A stretch of 64,000 nucleotides of DNA. Origin: JBEIGE01 sp040382055 (lineage in GTDB: Bacteria; Pseudomonadota; Gammaproteobacteria; Burkholderiales; Burkholderiaceae_C). The DNA lies in NCBI GenBank assembly GCA_040382055.1, contig JBEIGE010000004.1:62001-126000 (forward strand). The letters are read 5' to 3'. This document shows positions 9,381 through 18,620 of the stretch, in pieces. Numbering within the stretch: the first letter of the stretch is position 1; the number at the start of each line of letters is the position of its first letter. A program made the position numbers and the translations under genes. The notes beneath the pieces are model-generated. The model had not been told where the DNA came from. It made no database searches and saw only the letters and a list, made by a program, of their open reading frames with translations.

Positions 9381-10238
9381 TCACGCGGCTGAGAACACCA
9401 ACTTCGAAGCCAGCTGAAGCAAGCGGGTCCAGGGCGCGGTCAGGTCTTCCAGCACACTGAAATGGTTGCGCTGTTTCACTGTTTCACATACCGGCACGAT
9501 GGTGCGGCCCCAGGCTTTGCGCATCAGCAAGTTGTGGCGCAGAAATTCGGCACTTTCATCCGCACCCGCAACGGTGTAGAGCTGCCCTTGCGCCGGACGG
9601 GGGAAGCGCGCCGGGCTGGCCATAGCGACTTGCTCGGGCGTGAGCATCAGCGAGTCCTTCACATTCGGGGCATGCATCAACGGTTCCAGATCGTAAAGGC
9701 CGGAAATAGACAGTGCGCCCTTAACCAGATCTGGCGGCAGCTTTTTGTCAAGCTGGTGCCACTGGCAAGCCAGGAGCATGGTGGCCAGATGCCCACCCGC
9801 AGAATGACCGATCACGGTCATCCGATTGCGGTCACCACCGTAGCGTGAGATATTTTTCCAAGTCCAGACCAGGGCTTGAACCATTTGCAGTGCAATCTGC
9901 GGAATCGTCACATCAGGGCACAGCGAATAGTTAGGGATGACCACGCAAGCACCCTCGTTTTTGAACGCCGGAGCGATAAAGGAGTGCTGGGCTTTATCCA
10001 GCGAGCGCCAATAGCCGCCATGGATGAAGACCACGACTGGCGCACCCTTTTTGGCGCCAGGAAATATATCCAGCTTTTCCCGCGTGCCTGCACCGTAGGG
10101 GATGTCCAGCACATGGGCATGCGCTTGTCGAGCGTCGTCAGAGGCCTCCTGCCATTGGACAAAATGCCTATTGAAGTCAGGTACAAGCGCCCGGTTGTTG
10201 TACATGCTGTCGAGCCATTCGGGATTCCAGGTCGCCAT
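9381..10238 (-). CDS. alpha/beta hydrolase (kynurenine-formamidase-like)
   Basis: A 285-residue alpha/beta hydrolase. The oxyanion-hole motif HGGYW (73-77), the nucleophile elbow GHSAGG (Ser146) and a C-terminal RNHFSVLEDL with the likely catalytic His are clear. HGGYW is shared with the arylformamidase/BNA7-like subgroup, so hydrolysis of an aryl formamide or small ester is plausible. No tryptophan-degradation genes are adjacent, so the substrate is open. The frame extends upstream to 10436, but ATG 10238 is preferred: GAGGA lies eight bases upstream, and the extension would overlap the divergent gene starting at 10305. The 66-bp gap between the two divergent genes must hold both promoters. 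Confidence 0.85.
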   Translation of the reverse strand: MATWNPEWLDSMYNNRALVPDFNRHFVQWQEASDDARQAHAHVLDIPYGAGTREKLDIFPGAKKGAPVVVFIHGGYWRSLDKAQHSFIAPAFKNEGACVVIPNYSLCPDVTIPQIALQMVQALVWTWKNISRYGGDRNRMTVIGHSAGGHLATMLLACQWHQLDKKLPPDLVKGALSISGLYDLEPLMHAPNVKDSLMLTPEQVAMASPARFPRPAQGQLYTVAGADESAEFLRHNLLMRKAWGRTIVPVCETVKQRNHFSVLEDLTAPWTRLLQLASKLVFSAA

Positions 10239-10304
10239 GGGTTTGATCCTCGTAAAAAAATGCAATGACGTGATCTTGTCACACTTCGTAAGCCTGTATC
10301 CTTC

Positions 10305-11657
10305 ATGCCCATGAACCTTTACACCAAACTCCAGCAGCGCGCCGCTGATAAGCAGCCCATTCGCATCGGCCTGATCGGTGCGGGCAAATTCGGCTCCATG
10401 TACCTGGCCCAAATCCCCAGAACCCCGGGTGTCCACCTGGTTGCCATCGCCGACCTGGTCCCCGAAGCAGCCCGCACCAACCTGGCACGTGTGGGATGGA
10501 AACCTGAATCAACCCTTGCTGCGTCTTCTGATGAAGCTATCAAGACAGGAGCAACCTGGATCACTGACGACTGGCGGGCTGTGGTTACCCACCCAAAAAT
10601 CGATGTTATTGTGGAATGCACCGGCAACCCGGTGGCTGCAGTCGATCACATTCTGGAGGCCTTTGCACATGGCAAACATGTGGTCAACGTCACCGTGGAA
10701 GCCGATGCCTTCTGTGGCCCGCTGCTGGCCCGCAAAGCGCTAGATGCGGGTGTGGTGTATTCACTGGCGTTTGGCGACCAACCGGCCCTGATCTGCGACT
10801 TGGTTGATTGGGCCCGCACCTGTGGTTTTCCGGTTGTCGCGGCGGGGCGGGGCCACAAATGGCTGCCGCATTTTTCGCAATCCACCCCCGAAACGGTATG
10901 GGGTCACTATGGCCTGACACCCGAGCAAGCTGCGCGTGGTGGCTTGAACCCGAAAATGTTCAACAGCTTTCTCGACGGTTCCAAGCCGTCTATCGAGTGC
11001 ACGGCAGTGGCCAATGCCACAGGCCTGAGCGTACCCAGCAACGGCCTGCTCTACCCGCCGGCCAGCGTGGAAGACATTCCATTTGTCACCCGCCCGATTG
11101 CTGAAGGTGGCGTGCTCGAACGCAAGGGCATGGTAGAGGTGATTTCTTCCCTGGAAGCCGACGGCCGGAAAATTCCCTACGACATCCGTATGGGTGTGTG
11201 GGTCACGGTAGAAGGCGAAACCGAGTACATCCGCAACTGCTTTGAGGAGTACAACGCCCACACTGATCCTAGCGGTCGCTACTTCACGCTATACAAGCGT
11301 TGGCATCTGATTGGTCTGGAAGTGGGTGTATCCGTAGCATCGGTGGCTCTTCGCGGTGAGCCTACCGGGGTGGCGACCGGCTGGAATGCCGATGTGGTGG
11401 CCACCGCCAAACGCGACTTGGTGCCAGGCGACATGCTCGATGGCGAAGGGGGCTATACCGTGTGGGGCAAGCTTCTGCCTGCCGCCATATCGTTCAAGAT
11501 GGGTGGTTTGCCCCTGGGGCTGGCACACAGTTGCAAAGTGCTCAGGCCAGTCAAACAAGGCCAAAGCCTGTGCTGGGCCGATGTGGCCATCGACACCTCA
11601 ACCCATGCCTGGAAGGTTCGCAACGAGATGGAAAAAATGTTTGGAGAAGCCTTATGA
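10305..11657 (+). CDS. Rossmann-fold NAD(P)-dependent oxidoreductase with C-terminal SAF domain
   Basis: A 450-residue protein with an N-terminal Rossmann fold (IRIGLIGAGKFGSMYLAQ, about 19-36) related to homoserine dehydrogenase and Gfo/Idh/MocA enzymes, a central catalytic-like region, and a C-terminal SAF domain (AKRDLVPGDMLDGEGGYTVW, near 365-385). Members of this family are often misannotated as flagellar FlgA because of the SAF domain. There are no flagellar genes here and no signal peptide. The substrate is unknown; relatives occur with sugar-acid or branched-chain metabolism. The alternative ATG at 10311 would remove two residues. No good ribosome-binding site is visible at either start. 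Its stop overlaps the next gene by four bases (ATGA), so the two dehydrogenases are translated together and probably act in one pathway. Confidence 0.85.
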   Translation: MPMNLYTKLQQRAADKQPIRIGLIGAGKFGSMYLAQIPRTPGVHLVAIADLVPEAARTNLARVGWKPESTLAASSDEAIKTGATWITDDWRAVVTHPKIDVIVECTGNPVAAVDHILEAFAHGKHVVNVTVEADAFCGPLLARKALDAGVVYSLAFGDQPALICDLVDWARTCGFPVVAAGRGHKWLPHFSQSTPETVWGHYGLTPEQAARGGLNPKMFNSFLDGSKPSIECTAVANATGLSVPSNGLLYPPASVEDIPFVTRPIAEGGVLERKGMVEVISSLEADGRKIPYDIRMGVWVTVEGETEYIRNCFEEYNAHTDPSGRYFTLYKRWHLIGLEVGVSVASVALRGEPTGVATGWNADVVATAKRDLVPGDMLDGEGGYTVWGKLLPAAISFKMGGLPLGLAHSCKVLRPVKQGQSLCWADVAIDTSTHAWKVRNEMEKMFGEAL

Positions 11658-12523
11658 ATCTGGCATTCCTGGGTATCGGGCTGATGGGCTTTCCGATGGC
11701 TCGCCGACTGTGCGAGGCGGGTCATACTGTTCATGTGTGGAACCGAAGCCGTGACAAAGCCGAACGCTTGGCTGCTTTTGGTGCGACGGTGCATGATTCG
11801 GCTACTCAGGCCGTGGCGAACGCAGAATTGGTCATCACCATGCTGGAAAACGGCGATGTGGTCGAAGACGTCCTCTTCACCTCTGGCGCGGCCCAGGCCA
11901 TGAAACCCGGCTCGGTAGTGGCGGACATGTCGTCCATCAAGCCGGCACAGGCACGCCAGCATGCCAAGCACCTGGGTGAACTAGGGATTTCCCATCTGGA
12001 TGCGCCCGTTTCGGGAGGAACCATTGGTGCCGACCAAGGCACACTGGCCATCATGGTTGGCGGCGAGATCACAACCTTTGAACACGTGCGTTTGGTGCTG
12101 CAGGCACTGGGCCGGCCAACCCATGTCGGGCCCAGTGGTGCAGGGCAACTCGCCAAACTGGCAAATCAGATGATTGTGGGCATCACTATCGGCGCTGTGG
12201 CAGAAGCCCTGCTCATGTGCGAAAAAGGTGGCGCTGATATGGCCAAGGTCAAAGAAGCCATCACGGGCGGCTTTGCCGACAGCCGGATTTTGCAGGTCCA
12301 CGGGCAGCGCATGGTGGAGCGCGACTTTGTTCCGCGCGCACGCATGAGCGTACAACTCAAGGACATGCGAAACGCCCTGTCAACCGCCGAAGAAATCGGC
12401 TTTGACGCACCCATAACGCGCCTGTTTGAGCAGCTCTATGCGTCTGGCATCTCGCAAGGTCTGACCGATCTGGACCACTCCGGGCTGTTTGCGGAGCTGG
12501 CGCGGCGCAACGGCATGAAGTAA
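11654..12523 (+). CDS. NAD(P)-dependent beta-hydroxyacid dehydrogenase (3-hydroxyisobutyrate dehydrogenase family)
   Basis: A 289-residue beta-hydroxyacid dehydrogenase. It shows the N-terminal nucleotide-binding GIGLMGFPMARRL, the substrate-binding DAPVSGGTIGADQGTLAIMVGG-type block (about 117-138), and GAGQLAKLANQM with the catalytic Lys near 170. These are the diagnostic motifs of 3-hydroxyisobutyrate, tartronate-semialdehyde and glyoxylate reductases; the members cannot be separated by eye. ATG 11654 overlaps the upstream stop, and GGAGAAG lies 5-11 bases before it. The pairing with the SAF-domain oxidoreductase suggests a two-step oxidation or reduction of a small hydroxyacid. It converges with the PII-like gene 20 bp downstream. 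Confidence 0.9.
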   Translation: MNLAFLGIGLMGFPMARRLCEAGHTVHVWNRSRDKAERLAAFGATVHDSATQAVANAELVITMLENGDVVEDVLFTSGAAQAMKPGSVVADMSSIKPAQARQHAKHLGELGISHLDAPVSGGTIGADQGTLAIMVGGEITTFEHVRLVLQALGRPTHVGPSGAGQLAKLANQMIVGITIGAVAEALLMCEKGGADMAKVKEAITGGFADSRILQVHGQRMVERDFVPRARMSVQLKDMRNALSTAEEIGFDAPITRLFEQLYASGISQGLTDLDHSGLFAELARRNGMK

Positions 12524-12543
12524 GTCCGATATTGCCGGCAAAA

Positions 12544-12882
12544 TCAACTGCCCTCAAGCATCTCTGAGCCGTCGCGGATGCGGTGCATGCCCTCAATGGG
12601 CACAGCCCACACCAGTCCATCACCAAACTTGCCAGTGGTACATGCCGAGATGATGGTTTTGCGAATTTCTTCGACCATGTTGTCGTCGGCGAGCACACAC
12701 ACCATGACTTTGGGGGTGTAATCCGTCAATTCTTCTTTCACTGTTCGCTTGCCTAGCGCCGCCGGAGCGGTAAAGCCCTCGGCTTTGGTCATGGTCAAAC
12801 CCGGAAAGTTTGGAATAGCGCGCAATGCTTCGCGAAGTTTGGGTAATTTTTCAATTCGAATAATGGCTCTGATTTCTTTCAT
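12544..12882 (-). CDS. PII-like signalling protein linked to the RND metal efflux operon
   Basis: A 112-residue PII-superfamily protein. Alignment by eye with E. coli GlnB keeps the ferredoxin-like fold and nucleotide-site elements: TGKFGDG at 83-89 and the RIR pair Arg101/Arg103 at the same positions. The T-loop is different (AEGFTAPAALGKRTVKEELT): the uridylylation Tyr51 is missing, and Lys90 is replaced by Leu. It therefore should not be modified by GlnD in the usual way. ATG 12882 is chosen because GAGGA lies five bases upstream; a TTG at 12894 is less likely. It follows czcA by 21 bp on the same strand, so it is the last gene of the metal-efflux operon. I infer a regulatory role on the efflux pump or metal/nucleotide sensing, not nitrogen control. 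Confidence 0.82.
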   Translation of the reverse strand: MKEIRAIIRIEKLPKLREALRAIPNFPGLTMTKAEGFTAPAALGKRTVKEELTDYTPKVMVCVLADDNMVEEIRKTIISACTTGKFGDGLVWAVPIEGMHRIRDGSEMLEGS

Positions 12883-12903
12883 TTTTATCCTCAATCAGTT
12901 AAG

Positions 12904-15900
12904 TCAAGCTTCTTCAGTTTTCTCTTCAAACCAACGATACAGCACTGGCACCAGCAGCAAAGTCAGCGAGGTGGATGAAAACAACCCACCAATCACCACC
13001 ACGGCCAAAGGACGTGTCACCTCGGACCCCGGGCCATCTGAGAACAGCATGGGAATAAGCGCCAGTAACGCCACCATGGCGGTCATCATCACCGGTCGAA
13101 AGCGGTGAATACAACCCTCCCGAATGGCCTCGTCGGTGTCCATGCCATGATCACGCTGCTGCCTTATAAAACTGACTAAAACGACGCCGTTGAGCACGGC
13201 AATTCCCCACAGGTTAATGAAACCTACGGCAGCCGGCACGCTTAAATACTCTCCGCTGATCGCAAGTGCCACCAGCCCCCCGATTGCTGCCAATGGCAGA
13301 ACCGTAATCACCAGAGTGGCGTAACGCACTGAGCCAAACAGCATGAACAGCAGGAAGAAAATGGCCAAAATGGTGATCGGAATAATGATGGCCAAGGTTC
13401 CAATGGCGCGTTCCATATTCTCGAACTGCCCACCCCAGACCAGATAATAACTTTCGGGTAACTTCACATCGCGCTCGATACGCTGGCGAGCTTCGGCGAC
13501 AAAGCCACCAAGGTCTCGACCCTGTACGTTGACACCGATCACCAGCCGGCGCTTACCTCCCTCCCGGCTGATTTGGGCTGGACCATCACTCAGGGTAATT
13601 TCAGCCAGGTCGCGCAACGGCACTATGGCACCTGTAGGTGCGCGCAACACCAGGCTTGAAATGGACTCCACGCTTGAGCGATTTTCTGGCGGCAGTCGGA
13701 CCACCGCGTCAAAGCGCCGCTCCCCCTCAAACACCTGAGTCGCTACCTTGCCCTGAACGGCAATCTCAATCAGGGCGTTGACGTCTTCCACATTGATCCC
13801 GTAACGGGCGATATGGTTACGGTCAATACGCACAGTTAGATACTCTTGGCCGCTAACGCGCTCAACACGCAGATCGGTGGCCCCCGGTGTTGCCGTCAGG
13901 GCTGAAGCAATAGCATCGCCAGCCTTGCGCAGTTCCTCCAGGTCGTCACCAAAGATCTTGACGGCCACCTGTGAGCGAACTCCGGAGACCATTTCATCTA
14001 CTCTGGCTGCAATAGGCTGACTAATTGCAATTTCTACGCCGGGCAGGAATTTTAGTTTGTCCCGGATTTCGTTGGCAATGTCATCCTGCGTAAATCCCTT
14101 GCGCCACTGATCCTTGGGTTTGAGCACCACGATGGGGTCGGACTCATGAGGCTGCCCGGGATCAGCGGCCGATTCACCCCGGCCTAATCTGGACACCACG
14201 GTGGACACTTCAGGCACGGTCTTGATGGCTTTAAGCGCCTCGGTTTCAAGCTTGATGGACTCGGTAATCGAAATTTTTGGAACCCGCACAATCACTGGCG
14301 TGATTGAGCCTTCCTGCATGGTTGGGATAAATGCAGTCCCTAAAAAAGGCACCAATGCAAAGCTGCCGAACATGGCCAGCAAAGCGCCAGATACCACTTT
14401 GCGCGGGTGCAACATGCACCAGTTGAGCATACGCAGATATGGGGCCTTGAGCTTTCGCAAGAGCCAGGTGTCATGCTCTGCACCGCCCTTCAGAATGAAA
14501 CTGCACAGCATGGGTGTCATGGTGAAGCTCAAGACCAGAGAAATGGTCAGGGCAATCGCAATGGTCAGGGCCAGAGGGGCAAACATTTTCCCCTCCATTC
14601 CCTGCAAGCTGAGCAGCGGTAAAAACACCAGGATGATGATGCCCACGCCATAGAGAACCGGCTTGCCAACCTCGGAGGCCGCCTCCAGAATCACCCGGGG
14701 CTTGGACTTGCCAAGATTGGCAGGGTCACCCAATTTTGCGAAGGCGTTTTCAACCACCACCACCGCACCATCTACCATCAGACCAATGGCAATGGCCAAA
14801 CCACCCAGAGACATCAGGTTAGCACTCAGGCCTATGCGGTTCATGACAAGGAAAGTAAGCAAGGGAGTCAAGACCAGCGTGGCCACCACAATGACACTGG
14901 AGCGCACATCGCCCAGAAAAACAAACAAAATGATGACCACCAGAATCACACCTTCTGCCAGCACCTTGGCCACCGTTTTCATGGCGGTATTGACCAGTTC
15001 GGAGCGGTCGTAAAACGGAACGATTTGCAAGCCATCAGGCAGGATCTGTTTGGCATTGATATCAGCTACACGGGCTTTGATACGGGTCACGATTTCGCGT
15101 GCGTTACCACCCCGGATCATCTGGACGATACCGGCGACAGATTCGGTTTCACCGTCCTTGATGATGGCACCCTGACGAACCTCAGAGCCAAACTGCACAC
15201 TGGCCACATCTTTGACGTAGACCGGTGTTCCCTGAAATTCCTTCAAGGCAATGTTGCCAACGTCTTCCAGCGAGGCAATCAGGCCGACACCCCGAATGAG
15301 GTATTGCTCGGACAGGGCGGGCAAAGCACCGCCCGATGAGTTGGCATTGTTACGCGCTACAGCCCCAAAGACATCCTGCAAACTCAAACCGTAATATCGC
15401 AGACGGTCCGGATTGACCTTGACCTGGTACTGACGGGCATAGCCTCCCTGACTGTTGATATCGGCTACACCCATGATAGAGCGCAACATGGGTCGGACTA
15501 CCCAGTCTTGCACCTCGCGGCGTTTGCGCAGTTCTTCTTCGGATAAGGGCTTGAGCTTGCCATCGGCTCCCCGGTCGTCCTTGTTCTCCAGGGTGTATTG
15601 ATAAACCTCACCCAGGCCGGTAGACACCGCACCCAGAACTGGCGAAATACCAGAGGGCATGCGTTGCGTCACTTCAATCAACCGTTCCAAGACCAGTTGA
15701 CGGGCAAAGTAGACGTCGGTTTTATCGGTGAATACCAACGTGATGAGAGAAACACCATTGCGGTTGAGCGAACGCATTTCAACCAATCCTGGTAAGCCAG
15801 TCATGGCAATTTCGATTGGTGCTGTGATAAAGCGCTCGATCTCGGTCGGAGGGCGACCCGGAGCTTCTGTAGCCACTTGGACCTGCACATTGGTCACATC

Positions 15901-16020
15901 AGGAAAAGCGTCTACAGATAATTTTTTGACGGCAAAAATCCCTGCCACCAAAAATACGACACACATCACTGCCAGCAAAACCCGTTGCTGCAATGACCAT
16001 CGGATCAGGCTTGCAATCAT
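12904..16020 (-). CDS. czcA: heavy-metal efflux RND pump, CzcA/CusA family
   Basis: A 1038-residue RND transporter of the heavy-metal efflux class. It has a first transmembrane helix near residues 10-30, a large periplasmic porter region, the cluster of helices 335-535, a second periplasmic region and the final helices from about 865. Porter signatures such as DAFPDVTNVQVQV and ERFITAPIEIAMTGLPG are typical of CzcA/CusA. The helix-4 motif reads LAIAIGLMVDGAVVVVENAF: the Asp and Glu of the proton/metal relay are present, but the first Asp of the DFG motif of zinc/cobalt/cadmium CzcA is not. The transported metal is therefore uncertain (divalent or monovalent). Its ATG overlaps the czcB stop (16017-16020), so the pump and adaptor are translationally coupled. 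Confidence 0.95.
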   Translation of the reverse strand: MIASLIRWSLQQRVLLAVMCVVFLVAGIFAVKKLSVDAFPDVTNVQVQVATEAPGRPPTEIERFITAPIEIAMTGLPGLVEMRSLNRNGVSLITLVFTDKTDVYFARQLVLERLIEVTQRMPSGISPVLGAVSTGLGEVYQYTLENKDDRGADGKLKPLSEEELRKRREVQDWVVRPMLRSIMGVADINSQGGYARQYQVKVNPDRLRYYGLSLQDVFGAVARNNANSSGGALPALSEQYLIRGVGLIASLEDVGNIALKEFQGTPVYVKDVASVQFGSEVRQGAIIKDGETESVAGIVQMIRGGNAREIVTRIKARVADINAKQILPDGLQIVPFYDRSELVNTAMKTVAKVLAEGVILVVIILFVFLGDVRSSVIVVATLVLTPLLTFLVMNRIGLSANLMSLGGLAIAIGLMVDGAVVVVENAFAKLGDPANLGKSKPRVILEAASEVGKPVLYGVGIIILVFLPLLSLQGMEGKMFAPLALTIAIALTISLVLSFTMTPMLCSFILKGGAEHDTWLLRKLKAPYLRMLNWCMLHPRKVVSGALLAMFGSFALVPFLGTAFIPTMQEGSITPVIVRVPKISITESIKLETEALKAIKTVPEVSTVVSRLGRGESAADPGQPHESDPIVVLKPKDQWRKGFTQDDIANEIRDKLKFLPGVEIAISQPIAARVDEMVSGVRSQVAVKIFGDDLEELRKAGDAIASALTATPGATDLRVERVSGQEYLTVRIDRNHIARYGINVEDVNALIEIAVQGKVATQVFEGERRFDAVVRLPPENRSSVESISSLVLRAPTGAIVPLRDLAEITLSDGPAQISREGGKRRLVIGVNVQGRDLGGFVAEARQRIERDVKLPESYYLVWGGQFENMERAIGTLAIIIPITILAIFFLLFMLFGSVRYATLVITVLPLAAIGGLVALAISGEYLSVPAAVGFINLWGIAVLNGVVLVSFIRQQRDHGMDTDEAIREGCIHRFRPVMMTAMVALLALIPMLFSDGPGSEVTRPLAVVVIGGLFSSTSLTLLLVPVLYRWFEEKTEEA

Positions 16021-17237
16021 TTGGGGCTCCCGGCCGGCGAAGATGAAGAGCCAGAGTTGCTGGTCAGCAAACGCTGTACCCGGTCATTGTTGAGATGAAA
16101 TCCGCCATCGATGATGATCGTTTGCCCGGCAGTCAGGCCTTTGATCACGGGGCGCATGCCATTCACAGCTGCGCCCAGTTCCACTGGCGTGAGGCGAAAT
16201 GTATTGAGCATGGTTTTCACAAAGACGTGATCACGGTCGTTCTCCCGAACCAAGGCAGTCGCGGGAACCACGGCAACTTTTTTGGTTACACCGGAAATAC
16301 GCAGATTGGCCAGCATCTGGGGCTTGAGCTCACGTTTTGCGTTGTCCACCTGGGTACGGATGGCAACCGTTCGGGTCTCAGGCTGGATGGTGTCACTGAC
16401 AAAAACAACTTTGGCCCTGAAGGTCTGGTCAATCGCAGGAACCTCAATTTCAACCGACTGGCCTTTTTGAACGGATCGTGCCGCTTGTTCAGGCAATGCG
16501 CCAACCACCCAGACATTGGACAGGTTAGCCACGGTGAACAGTTGGTCTCCAGGTTGTACCACTTGCCCTTGACTGACCTTACGTTCAATCACCACTCCAC
16601 CCAAACGGGAAGTCAAAGCGGCTTCGGAGTGAAGGATTCCCTGAGTGCGCAGCTTCTCTATGGCAGTCGCCGGCAAACCGATCAAGCGTAGCTGGTCTTC
16701 GGATGCCCGCAATTCGGCACGTGAAATCGAGAGTTCGGTTTCACGGCGCTGGAGCTCCGCCGAACCAATCACATCGGCCTGGATCAGTTGGCGTGCACGA
16801 TCAACACCGCGCTCTGCCATGGACTGATTGGCATTGGCGCGAAGGAACGCCAGTTGCAAAGTGGTCAGCTCCGGGCTGCTGACCTGCGCTAGTGTTTGTC
16901 CAGCTTTGACCTCATCGCCCAGCTCGGCCAGAACCGCTGTAACCCGGCCAGTGACTGATGCTCCAATCCGGTTGACCAGTGTTTCATTGGCTTCTATACG
17001 ACCCGGATGCTCCTGCACAACAGCCATTTCGGTCAGTTGGACTGGGCCGGTTTTGTAGTTGACTGCCTGTTCATCGGTAACCGATACCACCAACGGGTCT
17101 GTGCTTGAGGGTGCCGCTGAGGCAGATGGGGCTGCAGACGGTTTGGCCGCAGTTGTCGGGTCTTTGCTATTGCAGCCAGCCACCATAGATGCAGCTAGGG
17201 CAGATGCCAGCAGCGCGAAAGGGATAGTGAATTTCAT
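16017..17237 (-). CDS. czcB: RND efflux periplasmic adaptor (membrane fusion protein), CzcB family
   Basis: A 406-residue membrane fusion protein. ATG 17237 is used; a TTG at 17258 is possible but would add residues before the signal. The N-terminus is a lipoprotein signal ending SMVAGC (Cys22), so the adaptor should be lipid-anchored. A low-complexity Ala/Ser/Pro linker follows, then the barrel-sandwich/lipoyl half motif (RIEANETLVNRIGASVTGRV and the later QGQVVQPGDQLFTVANL) around an alpha-hairpin, and a C-terminal barrel ending with a polar Ser/Gly tail. It bridges CzcA and the outer-membrane factor. It sits 17 bp after czcC and overlaps czcA by four bases. No His-rich metal-binding N-terminus of the kind seen in C. 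metallidurans CzcB is present. Confidence 0.93.
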   Translation of the reverse strand: MKFTIPFALLASALAASMVAGCNSKDPTTAAKPSAAPSASAAPSSTDPLVVSVTDEQAVNYKTGPVQLTEMAVVQEHPGRIEANETLVNRIGASVTGRVTAVLAELGDEVKAGQTLAQVSSPELTTLQLAFLRANANQSMAERGVDRARQLIQADVIGSAELQRRETELSISRAELRASEDQLRLIGLPATAIEKLRTQGILHSEAALTSRLGGVVIERKVSQGQVVQPGDQLFTVANLSNVWVVGALPEQAARSVQKGQSVEIEVPAIDQTFRAKVVFVSDTIQPETRTVAIRTQVDNAKRELKPQMLANLRISGVTKKVAVVPATALVRENDRDHVFVKTMLNTFRLTPVELGAAVNGMRPVIKGLTAGQTIIIDGGFHLNNDRVQRLLTSNSGSSSSPAGSPK

Positions 17238-17254
17238 GAGTGGTACCTTCAGAA

Positions 17255-18538
17255 TCAAAGTTTGTCGTCGGCATATCTGCCGGAAAGGAATTCGAGTTCA
17301 ATGCGTGCAACTTGAACCTGGTAGCGGGCGTCCAGCAGGTCAGCCCGTACACTGCGCAACACACGTTGGGCATCGAGCACATCCAGAATGCCGCGCTCGC
17401 CAAATCGGTAGGCCGCCTGTGATACACGCAATGCGGCTTCCGCCTCCCTCAGAGCGCCCTGACCGAGAGACTCAACCCGAAGGCGGGCCATCTCCAGGGA
17501 CTTCCAGGCCAGCAAGACCTGTTGACGCAGTTCAGCCTGCCGGCCGTCCAGGCGTAGGCGGACGCGTTCGATTTCCACCTGTGCCTCGGCAATCGGCCCT
17601 GAACGCTGGTCCAACAGCGGGATCTGGACATTCACACCCAGTACGCCCTGCTTGACTTCGGGCTGGGTGAGTTCGCTGTAGCGCAGCTCCACGCCAGGCC
17701 AACGGCTGGAACGGGCCGATTGCAACTGTGCCTGGGCCCGGTCAATGGAACTGCGCAAGACTTTCAATTCCGGGTTGTCAGACAAGGTCAGGCGTTGTAA
17801 CTCTTCCAGTCCGTAGAGGCTGGCATCCCCACCGAGTGTTTCCTGCAAGCTCCAGCGGGCGGGTAGCTGACCGGCAGCCAGCCGGTTGAGGGCCAACATG
17901 GCCTGTTCAGCCTGAAGCACAGCGTTTTGCTGACGTTGCCGTGCATTGATGATCTCGGCATCTGCCTTGATGATTTCATAGCGTGGCGCCTCGCCAATAT
18001 CTACCCTGAGCCGGACACGCTCGCGCACTTGCTCAAGCAGGTTCACAGCGTCACTGGCTGCTTTTGATTCATCCTGACGTAACAAAAATTCATAAGCACG
18101 CAGCTGAATTTGTGCTACCAGCTCGTTGCGCGTAACAGCGATTTGAAACTCGCTGTTGCGCTCCAACGACCGCGCAATCCCCACGCGGGCTTCGCGAATT
18201 GATGGGTTTTCGATCAGCTGGGAGACAGCCCAGCCATTGACACGCCCAGGCGAGACAGTGGGCAACCGTGCGGTGTTTTCGCCGCCGCTCCACTCCAGGC
18301 GAGGGTTGGGCAATGCACCCGCACTTGTCACGCCTGCTGCAGCCTGATCGCGCGAGCGCTGGGCCAGCTGCAAGGCAGGGTTGCTGGCCAGCACGGCACT
18401 GACCAGACCCGAAATGGTGTACACCTTGACAGACGTGTCAGTCTGTACCGGGAAAGCTGACGTTTGTGCCTTTAGCCCAACCAAGGGAATCAGAACAAGG
18501 CATGCACAACAGCATTGCATTAAAGATTTGAATTTCAT
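17255..18538 (-). CDS. czcC: outer-membrane efflux protein, TolC/CzcC family
   Basis: A 427-residue outer-membrane factor. A signal peptide is clear (MKFKSLMQ then CCCACLVLIPLVGLKAQ). The mature protein has two TolC-type repeats of long alpha-helices with regular Ala, Gln, Leu and Arg heptads and the recurring PNPRLEWSGGEN and SRWPGVELRYSE beta-strand motifs. It forms the trimeric outer-membrane channel for CzcAB. ATG 18538 is chosen, as the extension to a TTG at 18559 spoils the signal peptide. It is the first confident gene of the efflux operon. No metal-responsive regulator gene (CzcR/S or MerR type) lies nearby in this window. Confidence 0.93.
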   Translation of the reverse strand: MKFKSLMQCCCACLVLIPLVGLKAQTSAFPVQTDTSVKVYTISGLVSAVLASNPALQLAQRSRDQAAAGVTSAGALPNPRLEWSGGENTARLPTVSPGRVNGWAVSQLIENPSIREARVGIARSLERNSEFQIAVTRNELVAQIQLRAYEFLLRQDESKAASDAVNLLEQVRERVRLRVDIGEAPRYEIIKADAEIINARQRQQNAVLQAEQAMLALNRLAAGQLPARWSLQETLGGDASLYGLEELQRLTLSDNPELKVLRSSIDRAQAQLQSARSSRWPGVELRYSELTQPEVKQGVLGVNVQIPLLDQRSGPIAEAQVEIERVRLRLDGRQAELRQQVLLAWKSLEMARLRVESLGQGALREAEAALRVSQAAYRFGERGILDVLDAQRVLRSVRADLLDARYQVQVARIELEFLSGRYADDKL

Positions 18539-18620
18539 GGATATAACTTTCAACAGCAAACACTGAAGCCCCGCATTGGATCAATTCGGGTAGCAAGACT
18601 ATGGTAAGGGAAGCCGGAAT

